Positions 1-10,392 of a stretch of 64,000 nt of DNA are shown here, one piece after another. The DNA lies in the NCBI GenBank assembly GCA_024707385.1, contig JANPZW010000009.1, positions 372,001-436,000 of the forward strand. The letters run 5' to 3'. A program made the translations under genes and the position numbers. This stretch comes from Cellvibrionaceae bacterium (GTDB taxonomy: Bacteria > Pseudomonadota > Gammaproteobacteria > Pseudomonadales > Cellvibrionaceae). Positions within the stretch are counted from its first letter, which is position 1. Each line of letters starts with the position of its first letter. The notes under the pieces are model-generated. The model saw only the letters and a list, made by a program, of their open reading frames with translations. It searched no databases and was not told the DNA's origin.

Positions 1-357
1 CCCGGTGCCCGTGCTCAATAAATAGAGGTGCTTCCCCGGCAATAAATGATCCGGCACCAGGGTTCCCGTGGATTTGCTGTTGATCAAAATGGCATCGCCA
101 GGCTGGATTTTCTGCAAGCGCGAGGTCAGCGGACCGTCCGCCACCTTGATGCTGAAAAACTCCAGGTGCTCCTCATAGTTGGCACTGGTGATGGAGTAGG
201 CGCGCAATAGCGGTCGACCATTGTCCTGGGGCAGTCCAATCATAGTGAAATGGCCATTGCGGAACCGGAAGCCGGAATTGCGCGTGGTGCGGAACGTGAA
301 AAGGGAATCGTTCCAGTGATGGACATCAACGACGGTTTCAGTCAACAAACTGCTCAT
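1..357 (-). CDS. fpr: Ferredoxin--NADP reductase, N-terminal part (cut by window edge)
   Basis: About 119 codons are visible, starting at the ATG at 357 and running off the left edge. The product should be a FAD-dependent ferredoxin/flavodoxin-NADP(+) reductase, moving electrons between NADPH and ferredoxin or flavodoxin in the cytoplasm. The FAD-binding signature RAYS(ITSA) is seen at about residues 52-55, and the edge falls in a segment reading LYLLSTGTG, typical of the start of the NADP-binding half. The gene is divergent from a LysR regulator, the arrangement known for fpr and finR in pseudomonads, where the regulator induces fpr under redox stress. The NADP domain cannot be checked here. 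Confidence 0.88.
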   Translation of the reverse strand, partial: MSSLLTETVVDVHHWNDSLFTFRTTRNSGFRFRNGHFTMIGLPQDNGRPLLRAYSITSANYEEHLEFFSIKVADGPLTSRLQKIQPGDAILINSKSTGTLVPDHLLPGKHLYLLSTGTG

Positions 358-452
358 CGGCAAAACCTGAAGGCATGGAGAATTTGTAGCCAGACTACTG
401 GAGCGCTACCATATAGGTAAATTGACTTATTCGAATATTTAAAATCGGATTA

Positions 453-468
453 GCCAATAATTATTGGC
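453..468. promoter_or_regulatory. 16-bp perfect palindrome between fpr and the LysR gene
   Basis: GCCAATAATTATTGGC is its own reverse complement. It lies 22 bases before the LysR-gene ATG and about 95 bases before the fpr ATG, in the shared regulatory gap. LysR-type proteins bind dyad sites in such divergent gaps, so this is a candidate autoregulatory and activation site; that role is inferred. Confidence 0.5.
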
Positions 469-490
469 CTGTCTGATTCGGGAGCCGACC

Positions 491-1384
491 ATGCACTACA
501 CCCTGCGACAACTCCAGGTCTTTCTTGCAGTCGCCCATTACGAAAACGTCACCCGAGCCGCAGAACATCTCGCCATGTCCCAGTCCGCCTGCAGTGGTGC
601 CCTAAAGGATCTGGAAACCCAATACGACGTGCAACTGTTTGATCGCGTCGGCAAACGCCTGCAGACCAACGAGCTCGGCCGTCTGCTGCGGCCCAAGGCC
701 CAGGCGCTGCTCGCCATGGCGCAGGAGTTGGAACAGGACCTCAAACGCCACAAGGAAGTCGGCAACATCAAGGTGGGCGCCACCTTGACCATCGGCAATT
801 ACGTCGCCATTCCGCTGATCAGCCGGTTTATGCAGAGCCACGGCGCGAGGGTGGGCCTAGAGGTCGCCAACACCCAGACCATCGCAGAGAAGTTGCTGAA
901 CTTCGACATCGATATCGGCATGATCGAAGGCGAGTATCACCACCCGGACTTGGAGATCATTCCCTGGCAGCAGGATGAGCTGGTCTGTTTCTGCTCGCCG
1001 CGCCACCCCTTCGCCCAGCAAAAGACTTTGACGGATGAGGATCTCATCCAGGCGCAATGGATATTGCGCGAGCCCGGCTCCGGCACCCGTCAGGCTTTTG
1101 ATCGGGCGATGCACGGCCTGCTGCCACACCTGCATATTCTACTGGAGCTGCAACACACCGAAGGCATAAAACGCGCGGTGGAAAACGATCTGGGCATTTC
1201 CTGCCTGTCGAAAATATCCCTCAAAGATGCCTTCCAGCGCGGCTCTCTGGTGCCTCTGCCCGCGCCGCAACGCGATTTCCACCGCATGTTCTACGCCATT
1301 CTCCATCGTCACAAATACCGCAGCGCCGGCCTGCTCCACTGGCTCGACCTGTGCGGCATAGATACGGCTGGTCAGAAGGAGTAA
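491..1384 (+). CDS. LysR-family transcriptional regulator (FinR/CysB-like)
   Basis: A 297-residue LysR-type regulator. The winged helix-turn-helix occupies about residues 4-62 (RQLQVFLAVAHYENVTRAAE followed by a SQSACS recognition helix), and the rest is a periplasmic-binding-protein-like effector domain. The open frame extends upstream to a TTG at 464, but the ATG at 491 fits normal LysR N-termini and the upstream codons overlap the palindrome. It is divergent from fpr, so by analogy with finR of Pseudomonas it may control the reductase. The alanine dehydrogenase gene begins four bases after its stop, so the two are probably co-transcribed. The effector is unknown. Confidence 0.85.
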   Translation: MHYTLRQLQVFLAVAHYENVTRAAEHLAMSQSACSGALKDLETQYDVQLFDRVGKRLQTNELGRLLRPKAQALLAMAQELEQDLKRHKEVGNIKVGATLTIGNYVAIPLISRFMQSHGARVGLEVANTQTIAEKLLNFDIDIGMIEGEYHHPDLEIIPWQQDELVCFCSPRHPFAQQKTLTDEDLIQAQWILREPGSGTRQAFDRAMHGLLPHLHILLELQHTEGIKRAVENDLGISCLSKISLKDAFQRGSLVPLPAPQRDFHRMFYAILHRHKYRSAGLLHWLDLCGIDTAGQKE

Positions 1385-1388
1385 CGCT

Positions 1389-2498
1389 GTGCACATAGGC
1401 GTCCCCAAAGAAATCAAAGCCCAGGAATTCCGCGTCGGTCTCTCACCGGCGGGAGTTGCCGAACTGGTGCGCACCGGGCACATGGTGAGCGTGCAAACCT
1501 CCGCTGGCGTAGGAGCGGGCTTCAGCGACGCTGAATATGCCCAGGCAGGAGCGCATCTGGTGGGCAGCGCGGAGGAAGTTTTTCGCTCCAGCACCCTGAT
1601 TATCAAAGTCAAAGAACCGCAGGCCGAGGAGATCCGCCACCTCCAACCTCACCACCTGCTGTTCACCTACCTGCACCTAGCGCCGGACCCGCAACAGGCG
1701 CACGGGCTGCTCGCCAGCGGCGCTGCGGCCATCGCCTATGAGACGGTCACCGACGCCAACGGCGCCCTGCCCCTGCTGGCGCCCATGAGCGAGGTGGCCG
1801 GTCGCCTGTCGATCCAGGCGGCCGCGCGCTGCCTGGAAAAAGCCTCCGGCGGCTCCGGCGTGCTGCTCAGCGGTGTGCCGGGAGTAGCTCCGGGGAAGGT
1901 TCTGATCCTGGGGGGTGGAGTGGTGGGGTTCAACGCCGCGCGGGTCGCCATGGGTATAGGCGCGCGCGTCACTATTCTCGACAAATCCCCCGTCCGTCTG
2001 CGCTTTCTCGACGATCACTGGGGCGGACGTTTGACCACACTCCATTCCGACGCGGCTACCATCGCGCGTGAAGTAACGGATGCGGACGCGATCATTGGCG
2101 CGGTGCTGATTCCGGGAGGGGCGGCTCCCAAACTGCTGAGCCGGGAAATGCTGGCGGGGATAAGGCCCGGATCAGTGCTGGTGGATGTGGCGATTGACCA
2201 GGGTGGCTGCTTCGCCACCTCACGACCCACCACCCATCAGGATCCCACCTTTGTGGTGGATGGCGTATTGCACTACTGCGTCGCCAATATGCCCGGCGCT
2301 GTGCCGCGCACCTCCACCCTGGCGCTCACCAACGCTACCCTGCCCTATGTTCAGCTACTGGCGAAAGCCGGCCTCGCGGCCTGTAAAGACAACGCCGGCC
2401 TGCGCACCGGATTGAATGTAGCGAAGGGGAAACTGGTGAACCGGGCGGTGGCTCAGGCGCTTGGGATCGACTATTGCGACCCCAAAACGCTCCTCTGA
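1389..2498 (+). CDS. ald: Alanine dehydrogenase
   Basis: NAD-dependent oxidative deamination of L-alanine to pyruvate and ammonia, a cytosolic hexamer in characterised members. The 369 residues match the usual length of about 371. Conserved substrate-binding Lys75 (IIKVKEP) and His96 (TYLHLAPD) are in place, and a Rossmann [10 protein letters not shown] loop lies near residue 175. The start is a GTG at 1389 preceded by AAGGAG, which also spans the end of the LysR gene. Co-transcription with a regulator next to fpr is unusual for ald and could indicate redox-linked control, but that is inference. Confidence 0.93.
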   Translation: MHIGVPKEIKAQEFRVGLSPAGVAELVRTGHMVSVQTSAGVGAGFSDAEYAQAGAHLVGSAEEVFRSSTLIIKVKEPQAEEIRHLQPHHLLFTYLHLAPDPQQAHGLLASGAAAIAYETVTDANGALPLLAPMSEVAGRLSIQAAARCLEKASGGSGVLLSGVPGVAPGKVLILGGGVVGFNAARVAMGIGARVTILDKSPVRLRFLDDHWGGRLTTLHSDAATIAREVTDADAIIGAVLIPGGAAPKLLSREMLAGIRPGSVLVDVAIDQGGCFATSRPTTHQDPTFVVDGVLHYCVANMPGAVPRTSTLALTNATLPYVQLLAKAGLAACKDNAGLRTGLNVAKGKLVNRAVAQALGIDYCDPKTLL

Positions 2499-2525
2499 TC
2501 CACCCACCGGGTAGGGAAGTGGGAC

Positions 2526-3470
2526 TTAAAGGGATTTGCGAGTGCTGTCGGCGTTGGCGATCACCTTGCCATTTTTGATCAGCAGGGTGCCGTCCTGTGG
2601 TTTTTCTGTCACGCGCGCCTGCCCCAGCTCATCTTTCAGTCGGTAGGTGACCTGATACGCCACTACATCATTCTGGGCTGCGCGCAGAGCGGCTTCCTGC
2701 TGCGAGTCCGTCACCACCTCGCCATTATCAATAAACAACAGCGCGCCTTTTTTCGGAGCGTTCTTCATGATGACGCTGCCATCGCCAGTGCCGGAGGTGT
2801 AGAACACTTCGTAACTCGTCGGCCCTTTATTGGCGGTCAAGCGCTTGATCTCCGCCTTATTGGTCACGATCTTGCCATCCACCAGCGGCAGTTGTTTGCC
2901 CGGTTTGTGATCCATAAAGATGACTGAGGATTCGCCTTCGACTTCATAGGTCACGTCATAACCGAGGATTCGATCAGGCCCCTGTTCCCAACGGCACTGG
3001 CGCTCGGTGGTTTGATAGGTCTGCTTGGACTGATGGTTCTCCTGCACCTTTTTCCCGATGATGCCGCCCACCACTGCGCCGGCAACCGTGGCGACCTTCT
3101 TGCCATTGCCGCCACCGACCTGATTACCCAGAACACCACCGACAACCGCTCCAGCGGCAGTCCCGGCGATCTGATTCTGATCTTTCACCGGAGCTTGGTG
3201 CGTCACAACCACGGATTCACAAACTTCCTGCTGCTCGCCGGGTTCAGTCAAAGGAGCTGCATCCACCACCTGGACGAAACGCGGTGCGCCGGGATCCGCC
3301 GCTTCCACCACTCGCGTCACTTCGGCGAATTCCTGCTCCATTGCCGCGGTGATCGGTTTGACCGACACAACTTCGGCGACCTTGGGAGATGTGTCGCGCA
3401 GCGCAAGCGCGCCGCCGGCAGTCGCCACCAAACCACCAACACACAAACCGATAATCAATTGCTTGTTCAT
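2526..3470 (-). CDS. Glycine-zipper envelope protein
   Basis: The chosen ATG at 3470 has an upstream AAAGGTG and gives 314 residues; the open frame runs further upstream without support. An N-terminal hydrophobic stretch (about residues 5-23) is a signal anchor or signal peptide. Around residues 105-145 there is a two-helix glycine zipper (AGTAAGAVVGGVLG, then AGAVVGGIIGKKV), as in the 17-kDa surface antigen, SlyB and related envelope proteins. The C-terminal half holds three repeats of a Y(D/E)V(T/F)Y... segment followed by G..(I/V)(I/V)..KP..G and a short D/NGK(I/V) turn. No enzyme motif was seen. A periplasmic or membrane-associated structural role is likely. Confidence 0.75.
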   Translation of the reverse strand: MNKQLIIGLCVGGLVATAGGALALRDTSPKVAEVVSVKPITAAMEQEFAEVTRVVEAADPGAPRFVQVVDAAPLTEPGEQQEVCESVVVTHQAPVKDQNQIAGTAAGAVVGGVLGNQVGGGNGKKVATVAGAVVGGIIGKKVQENHQSKQTYQTTERQCRWEQGPDRILGYDVTYEVEGESSVIFMDHKPGKQLPLVDGKIVTNKAEIKRLTANKGPTSYEVFYTSGTGDGSVIMKNAPKKGALLFIDNGEVVTDSQQEAALRAAQNDVVAYQVTYRLKDELGQARVTEKPQDGTLLIKNGKVIANADSTRKSL

Positions 3471-3707
3471 ATGCACCTTTGAGTCATTTCTAAGCAAGCC
3501 CAAACAACGGGCGACAGGGATATTTTATGCGGACATAGCGTTTTGCTAAGAGAGAATTTTGTGATTTGCCGAGCGCATCGCGAAGCGCAAAAATTTTATT
3601 CGGCGATGCGTTTTAATCAGCTTCGGTTAAGGTTCAAAACGGCAGATTACGCAGGTTAACGCTGCTCAAAAAATCTGCAATTTCCTGGATATTCCCCATT
3701 CAAGCCT

Positions 3708-4343
3708 TTACCAGTTTTTAGGAAAGGATTTCAGAATACGGATGTGCTTCTGTTGAATTTCGATATAGCCGCCGATCACCAGCTCTTTCATCACGCGGCT
3801 GACCATTTCCCGCGAGGCGCCGACCATGTTGGCGATGTCCTGATGCGTCAGCTTGGGTGATACCTCCACCGGCTCACCGCACAAACGCTCCAGCGTGTGC
3901 GCCACACGGCCATACACATCCAGCAACGCCATGTCCTTCACGTTTTCCGTCAAGGCGCGGATACGATCCACCAGCTCCACCATTAATACTTCATAGAGCT
4001 CCGGGTATTCCCGCATGAACGCGCGGAAATGCTCCCGCGATATGCTCAGAATTGCACTGTCTTCCACCGTGGACGCAGAGGCGGACCGCGGCTTGTCATC
4101 CAACAGCGCCAGCTCGCCAAAATATTCACCCGGTCCCATATAGTTGAGCACCAGCTGGCGCCCCTCATTGTCATCCGTGTGAATGCAGACCAGACCGCTT
4201 TTGATGATGAACAACTGAGCGTTGTCATCGCCTTCCATAAAGAGAATGGTATTTTTAGGGTATTTGCGTAAGCTTGACGTCCTTTCCAGCTTGAACAGGC
4301 ACTCGGGCGGAATATTGGCAAACAGACGTATTTTTTCGAGCAT
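3708..4343 (-). CDS. Crp/Fnr-family transcriptional regulator
   Basis: A 211-residue cytoplasmic regulator with a cyclic-nucleotide-binding beta-roll (about residues 8-120) and a C-terminal winged helix (about 140-205; HQDIANMVGASREMVSRVM is the recognition region). The phosphate-binding cassette reads FGELALLDDKPRSAS, keeping the Glu and Arg-Ser that contact cAMP in Crp, so it probably binds a cyclic nucleotide. No Fnr-type cysteine cluster is present. The gene is divergent from a class III cyclase, with 52 bases between the start codons. That pairing suggests that it reads the cyclase's product. It is a Crp paralogue type rather than clearly the global Crp. Confidence 0.87.
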   Translation of the reverse strand: MLEKIRLFANIPPECLFKLERTSSLRKYPKNTILFMEGDDNAQLFIIKSGLVCIHTDDNEGRQLVLNYMGPGEYFGELALLDDKPRSASASTVEDSAILSISREHFRAFMREYPELYEVLMVELVDRIRALTENVKDMALLDVYGRVAHTLERLCGEPVEVSPKLTHQDIANMVGASREMVSRVMKELVIGGYIEIQQKHIRILKSFPKNW

Positions 4344-4395
4344 GGCCCGCCTCTCTGTGGGTGAGCGTTATTTTGGCTTTAGGCATCAAAACATC

Positions 4396-6355
4396 ATGCG
4401 GCATTTTGCGACAATCAGACGCGGATTGAAAGTTCACCCCCGCTGGTGGATTTTGACTACCTGTGCGCTCCTCGCCTTTACCGGATTCTGTTTGTCATCT
4501 TATGCCCTTACCTTAGAACAGAAAACTGGCTTGCGCTGGCTATTCCTCTGGCGTGGCCCTGTAAAACCACCTGCAGACGTCATAATTGTGGCCTTGAGCT
4601 CGACTGCGGGTGAAGCGCTCGCTCTACCGCGCCAGTCCAGCGCCTGGCCCCGCACCGTCCACGCAGATCTGCTTCACCAATTGCACCACGCCGGAGCGCG
4701 CCTGGTGGTAATGGATATCGCGTTCAAGGAAGCGAGAGATGAACAAGAAGATACAGCACTGGAAAACGCCCTGGCGCAGATGCATAACGTGGTGTTATTC
4801 AAATATCTGCGTCGTCATCAGATCAACACCGGAGCCGGGCGCGTGGATATCGAAGAGGAAATGTTGCCGCTACCCCGTTTTGCACAACATGCAGCGGCAA
4901 CCGGAACTTTTGTTTTGCCCAAATACCCGGCGGAAGTCAGCCACACTTATCTTTTTTCCGACCTATCCCGCGGCCGGGAGGCCACCCAACCGCTGCAGGC
5001 TCTTATGGCCTTGGATCCAGAGCGGTCGGAATCTTTAATTGCGGAGTTACCCGACCCTCTCACCATCAATTTTTACGGCCCTGCTGAAACGCTTACCACA
5101 ATTCCCATCGACGCCGCTTTGCGAATGTCCTCCGCTGAAGCCCGGGATATTTTTGCCGATAGAATCGTGTATATCGGATATTCGGACCGCCGTCAGACGG
5201 AACAACAGGACGCATACCGAACGGTATTCAGTGATCGGCGCGGAGTCGATATCAGCGGGGTGGAAATCTCCGCGACCGTGTTCGCCAACCTTTTGCAAAA
5301 AAACTATCTGCGTCCGCCTGCACCTGCTGTGATCGTCCTGATAAGTCTATTGTTTTTCGCCGCTGTCGTTTTATCCCATCGCGTGAGATTGTCACACGCA
5401 ATCTCAATTCAGCTCACACTAAGCAGCCTCTACGCAGCAAGTGCTTATCTGCTCTTTCAGTCGCACCATTTTTGGTCGCCGCTGATGTCGCCAATCCTTG
5501 CACTGATATTCGGCAATACCGCCATGTGGGCATGGCATCATCTGCAGCAGAAAAACCGCGAAGAACAAATCCGCTATACCCTTGCACAATATCTACCTGG
5601 CGATGCGGCGCAAAAGCTGAGCCGCAATTTCAATAAACTCGAGCAGCAACGCCAAGTGGTGCAAGGCGTGTGTCTTTTGACGGACATCCAAGGGTACACA
5701 AGTCTGGCGGAAACTTTGCCGCCGGATGAGCTGCACAGCCTGATGAATCGCTACTACGCCGTGCTGATCAAAGCAGTGGAGAAAAAATGGCGGCTTTATC
5801 GGCAATCTGGTTGGGGATGGCATGCTTGCGCTTTGGACTGCGGCGGAAATTACGCCCGCAATTTGCAACGCCGCTATGCAAACCGTCAGCGATATTCAAG
5901 CGCGATTGCAAGAGGAAGAGATAGGTCAGCAATTGCCGACCTGCTTCGGCCTGCATGGCGGACAGTTTTCCCTCGGCAACCTGGGTCATACTGGTCACTT
6001 TGAGTATTCACCCGTAGGCGATATGATTAACACCGCCGCGCGGATCGAGCACCTGACCCGTCAGCTGGGCACCAGGATCCTCTGCTCTGCCCCGGTTGCA
6101 CAACACCTTCAGCAAAACATGCGTTTTCTGGGCAGTGTTTCTCTACGCAATAAAGCATTACCTGTTGCACTATATACTTGCGCGGATGTGTCCCCCGCTC
6201 TTCTGGCGGAATATAAACAAGCGTACGAATACTTCGAAAATAAACAATTTGTCGAAGCACTGGCTGGCTTCACCCGGCTCGCCGAGAACTATGCTGACGG
6301 ACCCAGTCTTTATTTTGCCAATGCCTGCCGTCAGAGGCTGAAAATCAACGAATAA
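4396..6355 (+). CDS. CHASE2-domain class III adenylate/guanylate cyclase (one frameshift)
   Basis: Membrane cyclase of about 652 residues. One transmembrane helix (about 17-37) is followed by a periplasmic CHASE2 sensor (about 40-300), three further helices (about 307-380) and a class III catalytic domain from about 424. Metal-binding Asp is visible in LLTDIQGYT, and the second is in GDGMLALW. The frame breaks at an A6 run (5782-5787). Dropping one A joins VEK to NGGFIGNLVGDG, the expected cyclase core, and the second frame runs to the stop at 6355. The ATG at 4396 was chosen; an in-frame ATG at 4342 would overlap the divergent crp-like start. A FecR-TPR-barrel gene begins 25 bases downstream. 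ATP versus GTP specificity cannot be told. Confidence 0.85.
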
Positions 6356-6380
6356 TTTGCCGCCGGATCGGGAGAGTTCC

Positions 6381-9300
6381 ATGGCCAGACTTTTTTCTAA
6401 TAAAAAATATTTCTATTTAGCGCCTGAGGTTTCGACAGATTTTAGAGTCGGGCAGAATTTCCTTAGCATCAAAGTCTTAGTCCTCGCCACCGCAGCCTTG
6501 AGCTTAACGATGACTGCCTCGGCTGAGACCCGCTGCGACAACCCTGCAGCGACCCTGGAAAGCGCGGAAGGCGTGGTGGAATGGACTGCAGCGGATAAAG
6601 ATGCGTGGCAGAGTGCAGAACCAGGAGCTGTTTTCTGCCACGGCGACAAAGTCCGCATTCTTGAGCAAAGAGCTGCACTGCGGCTCGCCAATGACACGCT
6701 GGTGCGCTTAAAAGAGAACTCCCTTATTACCCTGCTGCCGGAAGAAAAAGGCTTCTGGTTTTCGCTTCTCGAAGGCGCCGGCCACTTTTTATCCCGCACA
6801 CCGAAACAATTCACCATCAAAGCGCCTTACCTAAATGCCGCCGTCGACGGCACAGAGTTTGTCGTCAGCGCACAACCGCAGGAAAACCGGGTGGCGGTTG
6901 TAGAAGGTGCAGTGCGCGTAAGCAATGATCTGGGTGAAGTGCGTCTGAGCGAAGGCACCCAAACCAGTGCCACTGCCAACTCCGCTCCCAGCGCTGTCCA
7001 AAGTATCCGCCTGCGTGACGCTGCGGAATGGGTACTTTATTACCCGCCATTAATCGTGCAGGGTTCAGCGCCAGCCGATATTGAAGCTCTAATTCAACAG
7101 GAAAATTACAGCGGAGCACTCTCACAATTAACGAGCGGTGATATACCCCCCACAACCACAGCACTGGCGGCGTCCCTTGCTTATAACACCGGCAATACGA
7201 TTAAGGGGGCGCAACTGCTGCAACAAGCGCTCGAAAATTCCCCAGCTCAAGCCGAGGCACTTGCTCTGCAAGCATTACGCACGTTGATCGATGGCGATAG
7301 CGACGGCGCGTTGCGGCAAACAACCCAGCTGATGGAAACCCATCCCCAAAATCCCAGCGCCATCCTCGCTCATGCCTATGCGCTGCAAAGCAGAGGAAAA
7401 ATTGAAGATGCTTTACAAACCAATCTGCAAGCCCAAACGCTTATCCCCAATAATTTATTCGTATTGGCGCGCACCGCCGAACTACAGCTCAGCGTCGGCA
7501 ACACACGCGCCGCACAAAAGCTGATTAATCAAGCGCTGCAACAAGCCCCGCAACACAGCCGCCTCAACACCCTCGCCGGCTTTATCGCCCTCAACCGCTT
7601 CGCGACAGGCAAAGCCCAGAATCATTTTCAGACTGCCATCGCCAGCAACAGCAACGAACCTTTGGCACGCCTAGGCCTGGCCCTCGCCCTAATTCAGAAA
7701 GGCAAAATCGAACAGGGCCGCGAACAAATGGAAATGGCCGTGCTCCTCGACCCCGGCAGCAGCTTATTGCGCAGCTACTTGGGCAAAACCTATGCAACGC
7801 AAAATCAGAATGACTGGGCGGATACGCAGTATCAACTGGCAAAAAATCTGGATCCTAATGATCCTACGCCTTGGTATTACCAGGCGCACTTGAAGTACGA
7901 GGAGAATAAACCGGGAGAAGTGCTGCGGCTGATTACCAAGGCGATAGAAAAGAATGATAATCGGGCGGTTTACAGATCAAGGATGCTGTTGGATAACGAT
8001 GCGGCGGCGAGGAGCGCTAATCTCACCGACACTTATGAAACGTTGGGCCTTACGGAAACAGCCAAGAATACGGCAGCCCTAGCTGCATCCAGAAATCCCA
8101 CCGACTTCGCCACACACCATGCCTTAGTGAAAGCATACAGCGGTGATCAAAAAGCTCAGACCTTACGTGCAAGAGAAGCTCTAATGACCAGGCTGCTAGC
8201 TCCATTGGGCGCACAAGAATTAAGCGTTGGTGTTGGCGAGACCGGCTTGCAAACCTACGCTTGGATTTCACCAAGTAAACTAGGTGTCAGTGAATATTCC
8301 TCCCTTTTTTCTCAACGCTCATTCAACGGATCTGTTACTTCGTTTGCGGGGTCACAAGATTCCAACGGATATGATTGGCAAATACAAGCTTCTGGCGACA
8401 GGGTTTCTTTTTCTGGCGGTCAATACGACTACGAAACGGACGGCTATAGAAGCAATAACGATCTAGATGTGAAGCTGACCGAAGGAATATTGCATTATCA
8501 AGCCACAGAAAATTTAAAATTCTTAGCCATATCCAGCAGACGCACTGACAGTAGTGGCGATCTACTTAACCCAGCAGATTCAATTTTCTTCGATGAGAGC
8601 CTGCGGAGAAATAATACAACGCAAAAAACCCAACTAGCTCTACTGGCAAAAATAAACAACGGCGCTCGAATCGCAACCACTTTGTCGCACTACGACTACA
8701 AACTTGGCAGTGATTTTCAAGTACTTATTCCACCCAACATCATGTTCGATGTAGCTTTGCTTAATTCAATCAAGCAGAGCCGGGCCGAGTCTCAGCTACA
8801 AGTGATCTTTTACGAACACGAAGCCACATTAGGCATTATGAATGAACAACTAGAATCAAAAGATATTAGTATTCCTGGAATATCTAATGTCGATGCGGAC
8901 ACAAACTTTACAAGAGCTTATACATCCTTAACCATGAGGACTTCTTCGAAAATCAACTATTTGATTGGCGCCAGCTATCGCGACCAAAAAAATTCTACCG
9001 AAGCTATACAAACCAAAGATTCCGGGCTTGAGTACGAAGCAGCCTCCTCTATACGCCGAAATCAAATATAAAGGCAAGTATTGCAAGCTGGAGCTCGACC
9101 TCAGAATTTCTACCACAGGACGGAAATTTGAAAAGCCGCCACATCTTCAACATCAACACAACCGGGAACCCGAGCTCATTTACAAATCAGAAAAATAATG
9201 AAGCTCGATTAAACTGGAGCACAGAAATAGTAGATATTAACTTGGGAACGTCCGCACGTGATTATAAAACGCCATCCTCAATAAACAACATTTCATTCAA

Positions 9301-9799
9301 CCAGGAAACCAAAGAGAAATTGCATCACCTGAACATAGCCAGCCCAATAGGAAAAATTTCATCGATATACGCGGATTATCAATATATTCGAAATGAACAA
9401 CAGCTAGATCAGATGTCGACACTTTTAAACATTCCAGTCCAGCTCAGGAACTCCAGCTTCAAAATCGGAGCAACCACCACAATCTTCGGCTTTCGTCTTA
9501 GCCTGGAAGCCCAGGATTTTCATCAGGAACTGAAATACGTAGATCCATCAACCGCAGCGGAAGACGTAGTCGCCTACTATGACACCAAGGAAAAAGGGGT
9601 TATTTTGAACGGCGCAATAAGGTATAAGTCACCGGATGGGCAATTCCATCTCAAATTAGAGGGCTACAATCTCAACAACAGAGCAATTTCGACATTCAAC
9701 CGCCTGCTTCACGAGAAAGAGGAATCATGGAGAACGGTTCAACCGATAATAGCACCAAGCCGAACCGCTCTTCTCACACTTACATTCAACCTAAAATAA
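6381..9799 (+). CDS. FecR-domain, TPR and C-terminal beta-barrel protein (two frameshifts)
   Basis: Probably one outer-membrane protein of about 1,139 residues. A signal peptide with a long N-region ends at about residue 48 (TASA|ET). A FecR domain follows (about 55-200, with LRLANDTLVRLKENS and KAPYLNAAVDGTEFVV), then a TPR array (about 230-600) and a C-terminal region of alternating hydrophobic strands ending LTLTFNLK. GGGAGAG before the ATG at 6381 decides the start. The frame breaks near 9045-9050 and again near 9124-9134. The middle frame encodes a clear amphipathic strand (EIKYKGKYCKLELDLRI), so both breaks look like one extra base each. It follows the CHASE2 cyclase and is likely in its operon. 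The 3' half looks more A/T-rich than its neighbours. Confidence 0.75.
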
Positions 9800-9817
9800 C
9801 CACACTAGAAAATTCAA

Positions 9818-10195
9818 CTACTTATTAAGATGGGCACAATTCGGATCTTTTGTGTCGTAATAATAATAGTACTTACCAGCATGCGCCACCGCATAAATCA
9901 AGCACGTCGGATTGATCTTATGAGTTACTTTTATAATTGTTATTGGCTCTATATCGGTTACAGTAATGTTCTCCTTGAACAAACTACAGCTATTGCGCTT
10001 GCCGTCACCACAAACCGCGAAAGGAGTTCCATCTTTGGACACCGGAACCAACAACCCCTTCCTGTCAAACTGCAATGAAACACCTTCGCTCACAATCTCA
10101 GGCTGCTCTGGCTTTTTTTGAGCATGCGCCACACAACCAGCCAACCCTAAAAAAGCCAAAAAGAGCAACGCAAAACCTTGGTTAATAGCCTTCAT
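9818..10195 (-). CDS. Small lipoprotein of unknown function
   Basis: 125 residues starting at the ATG at 10195; the frame opens earlier, but the signal peptide begins here (MKAINQGFALLFLAFLG). The lipobox LAGC near residue 20 marks it as a lipoprotein. The mature part has four cysteines (AVCGDG, SCSLF, TCLIY, PNCAH) that could form two disulfides and a KYYYYYDTKD patch. I recognise no family. It is convergent with the FecR-barrel gene and shares its A/T-rich composition. Confidence 0.65.
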   Translation of the reverse strand: MKAINQGFALLFLAFLGLAGCVAHAQKKPEQPEIVSEGVSLQFDRKGLLVPVSKDGTPFAVCGDGKRNSCSLFKENITVTDIEPITIIKVTHKINPTCLIYAVAHAGKYYYYYDTKDPNCAHLNK

Positions 10196-10392
10196 AATTA
10201 TCACTCCCAGCATTATTTACTTGATCCTGATAAAAATTATCAGAATTTTTTGGAGACTTGAAATATGACGAATAAAACGGACTAGAACAGCATTACGTCA
10301 CAACCACATTCGCGCCGCCGCACAATATACCTCTCAAACCCCCGATTTTGTAGCAAAATAGTCATCATAAATTCATCCGATCTAAATCAATA

